Positions 50,808-57,627 of a stretch of 64,000 nucleotides of DNA are shown one piece after another. Made by a program: the position numbers and the translations under genes. Every line of letters starts with the position of its first letter. Within the stretch, counting starts at the first letter, position 1. This DNA is from Tsukamurella pseudospumae (lineage in GTDB: Bacteria; Actinomycetota; Actinomycetes; Mycobacteriales; Mycobacteriaceae), in assembly GCF_001575205.1 (NCBI RefSeq), contig NZ_LSRE01000002.1:248001-312000 (forward strand), in the 5' to 3' direction. Below the pieces are notes generated by a model. The model saw nothing but the letters and a program-made list of their open reading frames with translations, searched no databases and was not told the origin of the DNA.

Positions 50808-51107
50808 CTACCCCGCGAACCGCAATAGCGGCCCCGCGCGCTGTCGCTCACCGAGGCCGTCGATGCGGCGGGTGGGAGCGATCCCCAGCTCGTCCATGAT
50901 GTCGGCAGCGCGGACGTTGCCGACCTTCGGCAGCGCCTCGAGCAGCGCCTGCACCTTGAGCTTGCCGACGGCGGACTCGGCGCTGCGGTCGAGCACGGCG
51001 GCGAGGGTGGTGGTGCTGGCCTTGATCGCGGCGCGGGCGGTGCGGACCTCGGCGGCTTTGGCGAGGGCGTTGGCGCGCTGCTCGGGGGTAAGGGTGGGAA
51101 GGGGTAT
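50808..51107 (-). CDS. Second mycobacterial-type integration host factor (mIHF)-like protein, ATA start or start lost
   Basis: The frame codes a 99-residue mIHF-like protein: IPLPTLTPEQRANALAKAAE at the N side, then VGKLKVQALLEALPKVGNVR, DIMDELGIAPTRRIDGLGER and a short tail. The helix-two-turns-helix core KVQALLEALPKVGNVRA with IAPTRRIDGLGERQR matches mIHF. The position where the family starts is an ATA codon (51107-51105), 8 nt after AGGAG; no ATG, GTG or TTG lies upstream in frame. The first GTG is internal (50996) and would remove the N-terminal helix. mIHF bends DNA and is needed for integrase reactions. Housekeeping mIHF normally lies elsewhere, so this is a paralogue on an inserted segment. 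It may be a pseudogene. Confidence 0.65.
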   Translation of the reverse strand: MPLPTLTPEQRANALAKAAEVRTARAAIKASTTTLAAVLDRSAESAVGKLKVQALLEALPKVGNVRAADIMDELGIAPTRRIDGLGERQRAGPLLRFAG

Positions 51108-51488
51108 GTCGGCATCTCCTGGTGGTGGGGTGTTGCTGTCGGGCGCGACGGTAACCGGTGGGGCTGACGCACTGCGGGGACGGCGCGGCGAGCGACAGCG
51201 CCGATAGACCGCAGCCCACCGGCGTACGTCTCGGGTGCGGTGTCAGAACCTGCAGGTCACGCGGGAGAGCTCAGGCGCGGTTTCGCGTCACGACGAGCAG
51301 TCGTGCATGGCGGGCCGTCTCGGTCGCGGCGCACTGTGCGGTGGCGTCCGTGGAGACGCGGCGTTCAACGGGCGCCTGGACGAGCTGCTCGAGAATCCGC
51401 TCCTGGTGCCTGCCACGGCTCAACCACGCCGCGCCGGGACTTCTTCCCCGGTCCGGACCTGTCAGCCCGGACTGGAATACTCGACTCT
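51108..51488. other. Intergenic segment upstream of uvrD2 including the insertion's right end
   Basis: About 380 bp. It holds the upstream region of the mIHF-like gene, remnant-like open sequence with no recognisable product (around 51340-51415 one frame reads NGRLDELLENPLLVPA), the right copy of the 14-bp direct repeat and 56 bp leading to uvrD2. No RNA gene is evident. Confidence 0.4.
51419..51432 (+). repeat. Right copy of the 14-bp direct repeat bounding the insertion
   Basis: CTCAACCACGCCGC, identical to 49856-49869. It lies 56 bp upstream of the uvrD2 start. Confidence 0.6.
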
Positions 51489-53582
51489 GTGATCGAAGCA
51501 CTGGACCCGGAGCAGCAGGAGGCGGTTCTCGCACCGCGCGGACCGGTGTGCGTGCTGGCGGGCGCGGGCACGGGCAAGACCCGCACCATCACCCACCGCA
51601 TCGCGCACCAGGTGTCCACGGGGCACGTCGCCGCGGGCCAGGTACTGGCCGTCACGTTCACCTCGCGCGCGGCGGGGGAGATGCGGGCCCGGCTGCGCGG
51701 GCTCGGGATCGGCGGGGGCGACGGGCAGCCCGGCGTGCAGGCCGTCACCTTCCACGCCGCCGCGATGCGGCAACTGCGGTACTTCTGGCCGCGGGCGATC
51801 GGCGACACCCGCTGGGAGCTGCTCGACAACAAGTTCCCCGTGATCGGCCGCGCCGCCCGGGATTGCGACCTGCGCCCGGAGACCGACACGATCCGCGACC
51901 TGCTCAGCGAGATCGACTGGGCCAAGGCCTCGCTGGTCACCCCCGAGACCTACGCGAAAGCCGTCGAGGAGACGGGGCGCACCGCCCCGATGGCTCCGGG
52001 CACCGTCGCCGATGTGTACGCGGCGTACGAGCGGCGCAAGACCGATCAGGACGGCAACCGCCTGCTCGACTTCGACGACCTGATCCTGGTCACAGCCGCG
52101 ATCCTCGAGGACAACCACATGATCGCGGAGGAGTTCCGCGACCGGTACCGCAGCTTCGTCGTCGACGAGTACCAGGACGTCACGCCGCTGCAGCAGCAAC
52201 TCCTCAACGCCTGGCTGGGCGACCGCGACGACCTCACGGTGGTCGGCGATGCGAACCAGACCATCTACTCCTTCACCGGCGCCACCCCGACCTACCTACT
52301 CGACTTCACGCGCCGCTTCGAGGACGCGACGATCGTGCGGCTGCAGCGCGACTACCGCTCCACGCCGCAGGTCGTGGCCCTGGCCAACAAGGTGATCGGC
52401 GCGGCCCAGGGCCGGGTCGCCGGGACGCGCCTCGAGCTCATCGGGCAGCGCCCGGAGGGCGCGGCCCCGATCTACGCCGAGGTGGACGACGAGCCGGCCG
52501 AGGCGAAGCTCGTCGCCAAGCGGATCCGCGAGCTGCTGGCCAAGGGCGTCCCCGCCAGCGAGATCGCCATCCTCTACCGGATCAACGCGCAGTCGGCCGT
52601 GCACGAAGCGGCGCTCACCGAGGCGGGCATCCCGTACCAGGTGCGCGGCGGCAGCGCCTTCTTCGAGCGTCCCGAGATCGGCCAGGCCGTGCGCGCGCTG
52701 ATGGATCGCGCGGGCCAGTTCGGCGGCGTCGCGGGGGAGGAGCTGCTGTCGCTGGTGCGGGGCGCGCTCGAGCCGCTGGGCCTCACGGAAACGCAGCCCG
52801 ACGGTGCCCGCGCCCTGGAACGGTGGCAGGCCCTCGACGCGCTGGTCGACCTCACGAAGAACCTGTCCACGGAGCGTCCGGGCCTCACCCTGGCCGAACT
52901 GATTGGTGAGCTGCGCGCCCGCGCCGAGGCCAAGCACCCGCCCACGATGCAGGGCGTCACGCTGTCGTCGCTGCACGCCGCGAAGGGTCTGGAGTGGGAC
53001 GCGGTGTTCCTGGTCGGGCTCACCGAGGGCTCGGTGCCGATCTCGCAGGCCATCGCCAAGGGCGATCCGGAGCCGATCGAGGAGGAGCGGCGCCTGCTGT
53101 ACGTGGGCGTCACCCGTGCGCGGGAGCACCTGCACCTGTCGTGGGCGCTGGCCCGCAACGAGGGCGGCCGCAAGACGCGCAAGCGCACCCGCTTCCTCGA
53201 TGTCGTGGCCGGCCAGGCCGATGCGGGCAGGCCTCGTGCGGCCGAGAGCGGACCGTCGAAGGGCAAGCGCCGCAGCTCCGACATCTGCCGCGTGTGCGGC
53301 GGCATCCTCGACACCCGCGAGGAGAAGCTGCGATCGCGCTGCGAGGACTGCCCGTCCGACCTCAACGACGCCCTGGTCGAGGCACTGAAGATCTGGCGCA
53401 CCGGCCAGGCGCGCGACCAGCAGATCCCGCCCTACACGATCTTCTCCAACGCCACGCTGTTCGCGATCGCGGAGCACGAGCCGCGCACGCGGGCCCAGTT
53501 GATGCGGATCAACGGCATCGGCTCGACGAAGATCGACAAGTACGGCGACGAGGTCCTCGCCATCGTCTCCGAGCACGCCTGA
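51489..53582 (+). CDS. uvrD2: DNA helicase UvrD2 (with HRDC domain)
   Basis: A 697-residue superfamily-1A helicase. Walker A is LAGAGTGKTRTITHRIAHQ near residue 23, motif II FVVDEYQDVTPLQ, motif III VVGDANQTIYSFTGA, and LSSLHAAKGLEWDAVFLVG. C-terminal to the motor there is a tetracysteine module (C-x2-C-x14-C-x2-C in CRVCGG and CEDC) and an HRDC domain (IPPYTIFSNATLFAIAEHEPRT). This is the architecture of mycobacterial UvrD2, essential there. GTG 51489 gives the family length of about 700 aa. In mycobacteria mrx1 lies directly beside it. Confidence 0.95.
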   Translation: MIEALDPEQQEAVLAPRGPVCVLAGAGTGKTRTITHRIAHQVSTGHVAAGQVLAVTFTSRAAGEMRARLRGLGIGGGDGQPGVQAVTFHAAAMRQLRYFWPRAIGDTRWELLDNKFPVIGRAARDCDLRPETDTIRDLLSEIDWAKASLVTPETYAKAVEETGRTAPMAPGTVADVYAAYERRKTDQDGNRLLDFDDLILVTAAILEDNHMIAEEFRDRYRSFVVDEYQDVTPLQQQLLNAWLGDRDDLTVVGDANQTIYSFTGATPTYLLDFTRRFEDATIVRLQRDYRSTPQVVALANKVIGAAQGRVAGTRLELIGQRPEGAAPIYAEVDDEPAEAKLVAKRIRELLAKGVPASEIAILYRINAQSAVHEAALTEAGIPYQVRGGSAFFERPEIGQAVRALMDRAGQFGGVAGEELLSLVRGALEPLGLTETQPDGARALERWQALDALVDLTKNLSTERPGLTLAELIGELRARAEAKHPPTMQGVTLSSLHAAKGLEWDAVFLVGLTEGSVPISQAIAKGDPEPIEEERRLLYVGVTRAREHLHLSWALARNEGGRKTRKRTRFLDVVAGQADAGRPRAAESGPSKGKRRSSDICRVCGGILDTREEKLRSRCEDCPSDLNDALVEALKIWRTGQARDQQIPPYTIFSNATLFAIAEHEPRTRAQLMRINGIGSTKIDKYGDEVLAIVSEHA

Positions 53583-53596
53583 GGCCGCCGAAACGC

Positions 53597-54439
53597 TCAG
53601 ATGTCCAGATCGTCGACCTCGGCGAAGGACTCGCCGCGCTCCATGAGCACGCTGAAGTGCGCGAGCCGCCGCTGGTCCACGGCCGTCGAATCGGAGTCCG
53701 CTTGCCAGTAGCCGTACGGCCGGACGTCACCGCGCGGGAGGCCACGCTCGTGCCGGAACAGGTCGCGGATCGCGCGCATCTCCGCGCGTTCGCCGGCGGC
53801 CCACAGCGTCGTGCCCGAGGGTGCCTCCCGGGCCGCGTCCAACAGCGGACCGTCGACCCGATTGACCACGACGCCCTCGGGCGCCTCGAGCTCAGCGATC
53901 ACGGCCGGGTCGTCGGTCCGCACGTACGCGACGCCGCGGGCACCGTCGGGCCAGTGCCGGAACAGGGAGTACAGCGCCGCGACGGCGGACTCGTCGGCGA
54001 GCAGGAGGGCAGGGCGTCCCGAGTCGTGATCGGGTACGAAATGCGGTCGCGGTCCGACGATCGGTACGACATCGCCCGGCCGGACCGCCTCGATCCAGCG
54101 CATCATGGGGGAGTCGTGGCCGTGCCGCAGGACGTCGATCTCGATGGTCTCGGTGCCGGGGTCGAAGCTGCGCACCGTGTAGATCCGGGAGGCGGGGGCG
54201 GCACCGTCGACCCCGGGGACGGTGAGCCGGACGGCGAGGTTCGGTAGGGCCCAGTCCGCGTGGACGACGGTGCCGGACAACCGGCCCCGGATCCGGACGA
54301 AGGGGCCCGCGGCGTCGCCGACGGACAGGATCCGCAGCGTGAGGGCCTGGATCTCACGGGTCGCGTGGCCCTCGCTCTCGAGAACGGCGCGCGCCCGTTC
54401 CTCGGTCATCTCCTCGCCGCCGGTGGGACGGATCGTCAT
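53597..54439 (-). CDS. Siderophore-interacting protein (ferric-siderophore reductase type)
   Basis: A 280-residue SIP-family flavoprotein. The FAD-binding part has SRIYTVRSFDPGTETIEIDVLRHGHDSP and VPIVGPRPHF; the C-terminal reductase part has LLLADESAVAALYSLFRHWP, LWAAGERAEMRAIRDL and GYWQADSDS. It reduces Fe(III)-siderophores in the cytoplasm. ATG 54439 follows GAGGAGAGGAG. An IdeR/DtxR-type box lies 22 bp upstream, so iron repression is expected. It converges with uvrD2, 14 bp between stops. Confidence 0.9.
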   Translation of the reverse strand: MTIRPTGGEEMTEERARAVLESEGHATREIQALTLRILSVGDAAGPFVRIRGRLSGTVVHADWALPNLAVRLTVPGVDGAAPASRIYTVRSFDPGTETIEIDVLRHGHDSPMMRWIEAVRPGDVVPIVGPRPHFVPDHDSGRPALLLADESAVAALYSLFRHWPDGARGVAYVRTDDPAVIAELEAPEGVVVNRVDGPLLDAAREAPSGTTLWAAGERAEMRAIRDLFRHERGLPRGDVRPYGYWQADSDSTAVDQRRLAHFSVLMERGESFAEVDDLDI

Positions 54440-54461
54440 GCCGCTCCTCTCCTCAGTGAAC

Positions 54462-54480
54462 TGAGGCTAGCCTAACTCAT
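54462..54480. promoter_or_regulatory. IdeR/DtxR-type iron box upstream of the SIP gene
   Basis: TGAGGCTAGCCTAACTCAT matches the DtxR/IdeR consensus TTAGGTTAGCCTAACCTAA at about 14 of 19 positions, with an intact TAGCCTAAC half. It overlaps the expected promoter of the siderophore-interacting protein gene. Confidence 0.7.
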
Positions 54481-54529
54481 GACGACGGGCCGTGTACACG
54501 TGTCCGGTTCGACGGCAAAAGGCCAGGTC

Positions 54530-54567
54530 AAAAATAACTTGTGCGAATAGTTTCGTCCGCATACTGT
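54530..54567 (+). promoter_or_regulatory. whiB7 promoter with AT-rich WhiB7-binding element
   Basis: AAAAATAA (54530-54537) lies one base before a -35 TTGTGC (54539-54544), then 17 nt, then -10 TACTGT (54562-54567). An AT-rich element just upstream of -35 is the hallmark of WhiB7-SigA promoters, so autoactivation is expected. Predicted start near 54574 gives a leader of about 490 nt. Confidence 0.7.
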
Positions 54568-54653
54568 GGATCTCGACCGCACGGGATGACGCGCGAGGTA
54601 CGTCCTCGCCCGCCGGAACGTGATTGACCAGCACGCGAAAGGAGGCATACGAA

Positions 54654-54857
54654 ATGAACAACGCAGTTATCAACTCAGCCAAGCAGTTCACCGCAGCAGA
54701 GGGTGGAGTGTTCGCAGCAGTAGCGGTTCGTGACGGTGTCTCCCCCGGCCTGCACGGCATGTCGCCCAGTTCCTGGCGTCTACGCCCGCAGATGCCGATT
54801 CGCGACGTCGATCACGAACCGCTGACGCGCCCCGTGTGTTCCGTGCAACGAGGTTAG
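54654..54857 (+). CDS. whiB7 leader peptide (upstream ORF)
   Basis: A 67-residue upstream ORF starting MNNAVINSAKQFTAAEGG and ending CSVQRG. AAAGGAGG lies 8 nt before the ATG, an ideal Shine-Dalgarno. Position between the whiB7 promoter and the GC-rich hairpin fits the whiB7 uORF described in actinobacteria, whose translation state controls attenuation under ribosome-targeting antibiotics. The peptide sequence itself resembles nothing I know. Confidence 0.65.
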   Translation: MNNAVINSAKQFTAAEGGVFAAVAVRDGVSPGLHGMSPSSWRLRPQMPIRDVDHEPLTRPVCSVQRG

Positions 54858-54884
54858 GTCTCACGACCCACCTCTTCACACTCA

Positions 54885-54916
54885 CCACGGGACCCGCAGC
54901 CGCGCGGAACCCGTGG
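54885..54916 (+). promoter_or_regulatory. Attenuator hairpin region of the whiB7 leader
   Basis: CCACGGG (54885-54891) pairs with CCCGTGG (54910-54916) around a GC-rich loop, 28 nt after the leader-peptide stop. Further GC stems are possible at 54936-54951. The 200-bp region up to whiB7 holds no other gene, and alternative pairings likely switch transcription on or off. Confidence 0.5.
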
Positions 54917-55060
54917 ATTCACGGTCTCTCATCCACCCCGCACCATCGGGGATCGAGGACCGCCACACGGTTCGCGCACCCACCCGGAAGAAACATCCCG
55001 TGCGCCTACCCGGCGCCGCTACCGAGGCCACCTGAACCGCAGGTGGAAAGGTGATCAGAA

Positions 55061-55366
55061 GTGCCGACCATCCTGGACGAACGCCCCGTGGAGGGGAACG
55101 TCCGCAGCATCGATTCCGTCAGTATCAGCATCGAGAGCCGCGTGCCCTGTCGCGCCGGCGATCCCGACCTGTGGTTCGCAGAGGCCCCGTCGGACCTCGA
55201 ACGGGCCAAGACCCTGTGCGAGACCTGCCCCCTGCAGCGCGCCTGCCTGGCCGCCGCGCTCGACCGCGCCGAGCCCTGGGGCGTGTGGGGCGGGCAGATC
55301 TTCGACCAGGGCGTCGTGATCGCCCGCAAGCGCCCGCGCGGCCGGCCGCGGAAGAATGCGGCCTGA
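55061..55366 (+). CDS. whiB7: Antibiotic-resistance regulator WhiB7
   Basis: A 101-residue Wbl protein. The Fe-S ligands are Cys in VPCRAG, TLCETCPLQRAC, followed by the turn WGVWGGQIF and a C-terminal AT-hook KRPRGRPRKNAA, which is specific to WhiB7. It binds SigA and activates intrinsic drug-resistance genes at AT-rich -35-upstream sites. GTG 55061 is preceded by GGAAAGGTG at 7 nt. The long leader with uORF upstream regulates it. A hairpin terminator follows. Confidence 0.95.
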   Translation: MPTILDERPVEGNVRSIDSVSISIESRVPCRAGDPDLWFAEAPSDLERAKTLCETCPLQRACLAAALDRAEPWGVWGGQIFDQGVVIARKRPRGRPRKNAA

Positions 55367-55370
55367 GCGC

Positions 55371-55404
55371 AGTGAGCCCCGATCCGAGAGGATCGGGGCT
55401 CACT
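55371..55404 (+). terminator. Hairpin terminator after whiB7
   Basis: AGTGAGCCCCGATCC (55371-55385) pairs perfectly with its complement (55390-55404) around a GAGA loop, 4 nt after the whiB7 stop, followed by CGTTTC. Confidence 0.85.
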
Positions 55405-55589
55405 CGTTTCCGGGGCGGTCTCCGGGGGCGATGTTCCCGTGCACTCCCACGGCGCCGCCGCGTTGTCCCCGGTGACATTGCTGCGGCAGCGCTCGTGACG
55501 CACGCTGGATGAGTCGGAGAAGTGGTCGGAGTCACAGGGGTTCACGCAATCCCGGCCGACCGCGACAGGCCTCCGGGAGAGGAAGACTC

Positions 55590-56798
55590 ATGAGCGATCG
55601 ATTGACTGCGGACCTCGCGGAGGGCATCGCCCGCGCCCGGGACACCGACTACCTGAACATGAACGCCCTCCTCACGGAAGAGGAGCGGGCGCTGCTCGCC
55701 AAGGTACGGGTGTTCGGCGACCGCGAGCTGCTGCCCATCGTGAACGACTACTGGGAGCGCGGCGAGTTCCCGCACGAGATCCTCCCGAAGCTCGCGGCCT
55801 TGAACATCGTCGGCGACACGATGTCCGGCTACGGCACCACGCCGATGTCGGCGGTCGGTCAGGGCCTCGTCTCGTACGAACTGGGCCGCCTCGACGGCAG
55901 CATCGGCACGTTCATGGGCGTGCACGTGGGCCTGGCGATGCAGTCGATCTACCAGCTGGGCTCGGAGGAGCAGAGGCAACGGTGGCTGCCGCCCATGGCC
56001 GCGCTCGAGAAGGTCGGTGCGTTCGCCCTCACCGAACCCGACCACGGCTCCGATTCGGTGGCGCTCGAGTCCACCGCCACCCGCGACGGTGACACGTGGA
56101 TCCTCAACGGCCGCAAGCGCTGGCCGGGTAATGCGACGTGGTGCGACGTGATCGTCGTCTACGCGCGCGACACCGCGGACGGCACGGTGAAGGGGTTCGT
56201 CGTCGAGAAGGACGATCCGGGCTACAGCGCCACCAAGATCGACGGCAAGGTGTCGCTGCGGATGGTGCAGAACGCCGACATCGTGCTCGATGAGGTTCGT
56301 GTCCCCGATGATCGGAGGCTGGTGCACTGCAACGGTTTCCCTGATGTGGCGAAGGTGCTCATGGGTACCCGCAACATGGTCGCATGGTCGTCGGCGGGGC
56401 ACGCGGTCGCGGCGTACGAGATCGCGCTGACGTACGCGCAGCGGCGCATCCAGTTCGGGCAGCCGATCGCGCAGCGCCAGCTCATCCAGTCGCAGCTCGT
56501 GCAGATGCTCGCCGATGTCACAGCCATGCAGCTCTACTGCATCCGTCTCGGCCGGCTCCTGGACGAGGGCGAGGTCACCGACACCATGGCGGCGCTCGCG
56601 AAATACTACTGCAGCGTGAAGGCGCGCGACGTGTGCCGCCAGGCCCGCGACATCCTGGGCGGCAACGGCATCACGCTCGAGTTCCACGTCATGCGCCACC
56701 TGTGCGACATGGAGGCACTCGTCACCTACGAGGGCACCGCCGAGATCCAGTCGTTGATCGTGGGCCGCGAGGTCACCGGCAGCGGTGCGTTCGTCTGA
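55590..56798 (+). CDS. Acyl-CoA dehydrogenase (glutaryl-CoA dehydrogenase-like)
   Basis: A 402-residue FAD enzyme. Family patterns: AFALTEPDHGSDSVALES, ILNGRKRWPGNATWCDV, a RIQFGQPIAQRQLIQSQLVQML helix and the catalytic base Glu in LVTYEGTAEIQSLIVGREVTG. The sequence around FMGVHVGLAMQSI and TYEGT is nearer to glutaryl-CoA dehydrogenases than to fatty-acid FadEs, but an Arg for the second carboxylate cannot be assigned by eye. ATG 55590 follows GGGAGAGGAAG. Confidence 0.85.
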   Translation: MSDRLTADLAEGIARARDTDYLNMNALLTEEERALLAKVRVFGDRELLPIVNDYWERGEFPHEILPKLAALNIVGDTMSGYGTTPMSAVGQGLVSYELGRLDGSIGTFMGVHVGLAMQSIYQLGSEEQRQRWLPPMAALEKVGAFALTEPDHGSDSVALESTATRDGDTWILNGRKRWPGNATWCDVIVVYARDTADGTVKGFVVEKDDPGYSATKIDGKVSLRMVQNADIVLDEVRVPDDRRLVHCNGFPDVAKVLMGTRNMVAWSSAGHAVAAYEIALTYAQRRIQFGQPIAQRQLIQSQLVQMLADVTAMQLYCIRLGRLLDEGEVTDTMAALAKYYCSVKARDVCRQARDILGGNGITLEFHVMRHLCDMEALVTYEGTAEIQSLIVGREVTGSGAFV

Positions 56799-56807
56799 GC
56801 TGCGGTC

Positions 56808-57161
56808 TCACTCCGGTGGTGTCTGCGACAGGCACACCAGGTGCCCGTCGGGGTCGCGCACCACGGCCATCCGCTCGCCCCACGGCCGCTCCTCGGGCGG
56901 GTCCACGACCGCCCCGCCGCGCGCGGTCCAGGCGTCGACGGTGCCGGCCAGGTCCGGCACGAGGAAGCCGAGGGCGACCGCGGTGTCGCTGGGCCGGGTG
57001 GCGCGTTCGTGGAGCATGAGCTCGACGCCGTCGCCGGTGGTGAGCCACGCGAGCTCGCCGGCGGCGCAGGCGAGGCGCAGCCCGAGGAGGCCCTCGTAGA
57101 AGGCGAGCGCAGGGCCGAGGGCGGCGACGGAGACGACGAGGCGGGAGATCGACGCGGTCAT
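56808..57161 (-). CDS. VOC/glyoxalase-family protein
   Basis: A 117-residue vicinal-oxygen-chelate protein: ISRLVVSVAALGPALAFYEGLLGLRLACAAG, LAWLTTGDGVELMLHE and MAVVRDPDGHLVCLSQ. One glyoxalase module; metal ligands are partly present (E in VELMLHE, H replaced at the N side), so a binding protein rather than an enzyme is possible. TAGCGT lies 7 nt before the ATG, so it is probably leaderless. It is divergent from a MarR gene, with a shared 20-bp palindrome. Confidence 0.82.
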   Translation of the reverse strand: MTASISRLVVSVAALGPALAFYEGLLGLRLACAAGELAWLTTGDGVELMLHERATRPSDTAVALGFLVPDLAGTVDAWTARGGAVVDPPEERPWGERMAVVRDPDGHLVCLSQTPPE

Positions 57162-57179
57162 GGTCGCGACGCTACGATC

Positions 57180-57199
57180 ATTGACAGGTACCTGTCAAT
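57180..57199. promoter_or_regulatory. 20-bp perfect palindrome (MarR operator candidate)
   Basis: ATTGACAGGTACCTGTCAAT is self-complementary and contains the -35-like TTGACA on each strand. On the minus strand TTGACA is 18 nt from the leaderless -10 TAGCGT of the VOC gene. It lies 12 bp before the MarR gene. Confidence 0.75.
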
Positions 57200-57210
57200 A
57201 AGGGGAGTGG

Positions 57211-57627
57211 ATGGACCGCGCAGAGCTGCTCACGGAACTGGTCGACGAGGTCTTCCGGCTCAACGCCGCCCTGCTCGCGGAGGGCGACGGACTCGCCGCC
57301 ACGATCGGCACCACGGCCGCCGGGTGGCGCGTGCTGGGCCTGCTGGCCGACGGTGCCGCCACCGTCGCCGATATCGCCCGCCGGCGCGGCCTGCGGCGGC
57401 AGAGCGTGCGGGAGAGCGTCGAGCGGCTCGAGCGCGACGGCCTCGTCGTCCGCGGGCCGAATCCCGCGGACCGTCGGGCACCTCTGGTGGAACTCACCGA
57501 CCGGGGCCGAGTGGCACTGCGCGACATCGAGCCGGCCCGAGCGGCGTGGGCCGACCGGCGGGCCGAGGGGCTCGACGGTGCCGAGCTCGCCGCGGCCGTC
57601 CGGGTGCTCAGGCGTCTCCGGGAGTGA
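57211..57627 (+). CDS. MarR-family transcriptional regulator
   Basis: A 138-residue winged-helix regulator: TAAGWRVLGLLADGAATVADIARRRGLRRQSVRESVERLERDGLVVRG (residues about 35-80) and the wing NPADRRAPLVELTDRG. It probably binds the 20-bp palindrome just upstream and controls itself and the divergent VOC gene. Its 3' end abuts the UbiB-like gene stop with no gap. Confidence 0.88.
   Translation: MDRAELLTELVDEVFRLNAALLAEGDGLAATIGTTAAGWRVLGLLADGAATVADIARRRGLRRQSVRESVERLERDGLVVRGPNPADRRAPLVELTDRGRVALRDIEPARAAWADRRAEGLDGAELAAAVRVLRRLRE

Noticed and set aside
51235-51492. An 85-codon frame before uvrD2
   Set aside because: No motif, spans the right 14-bp repeat and ends inside the uvrD2 start; probably non-coding remnant sequence.
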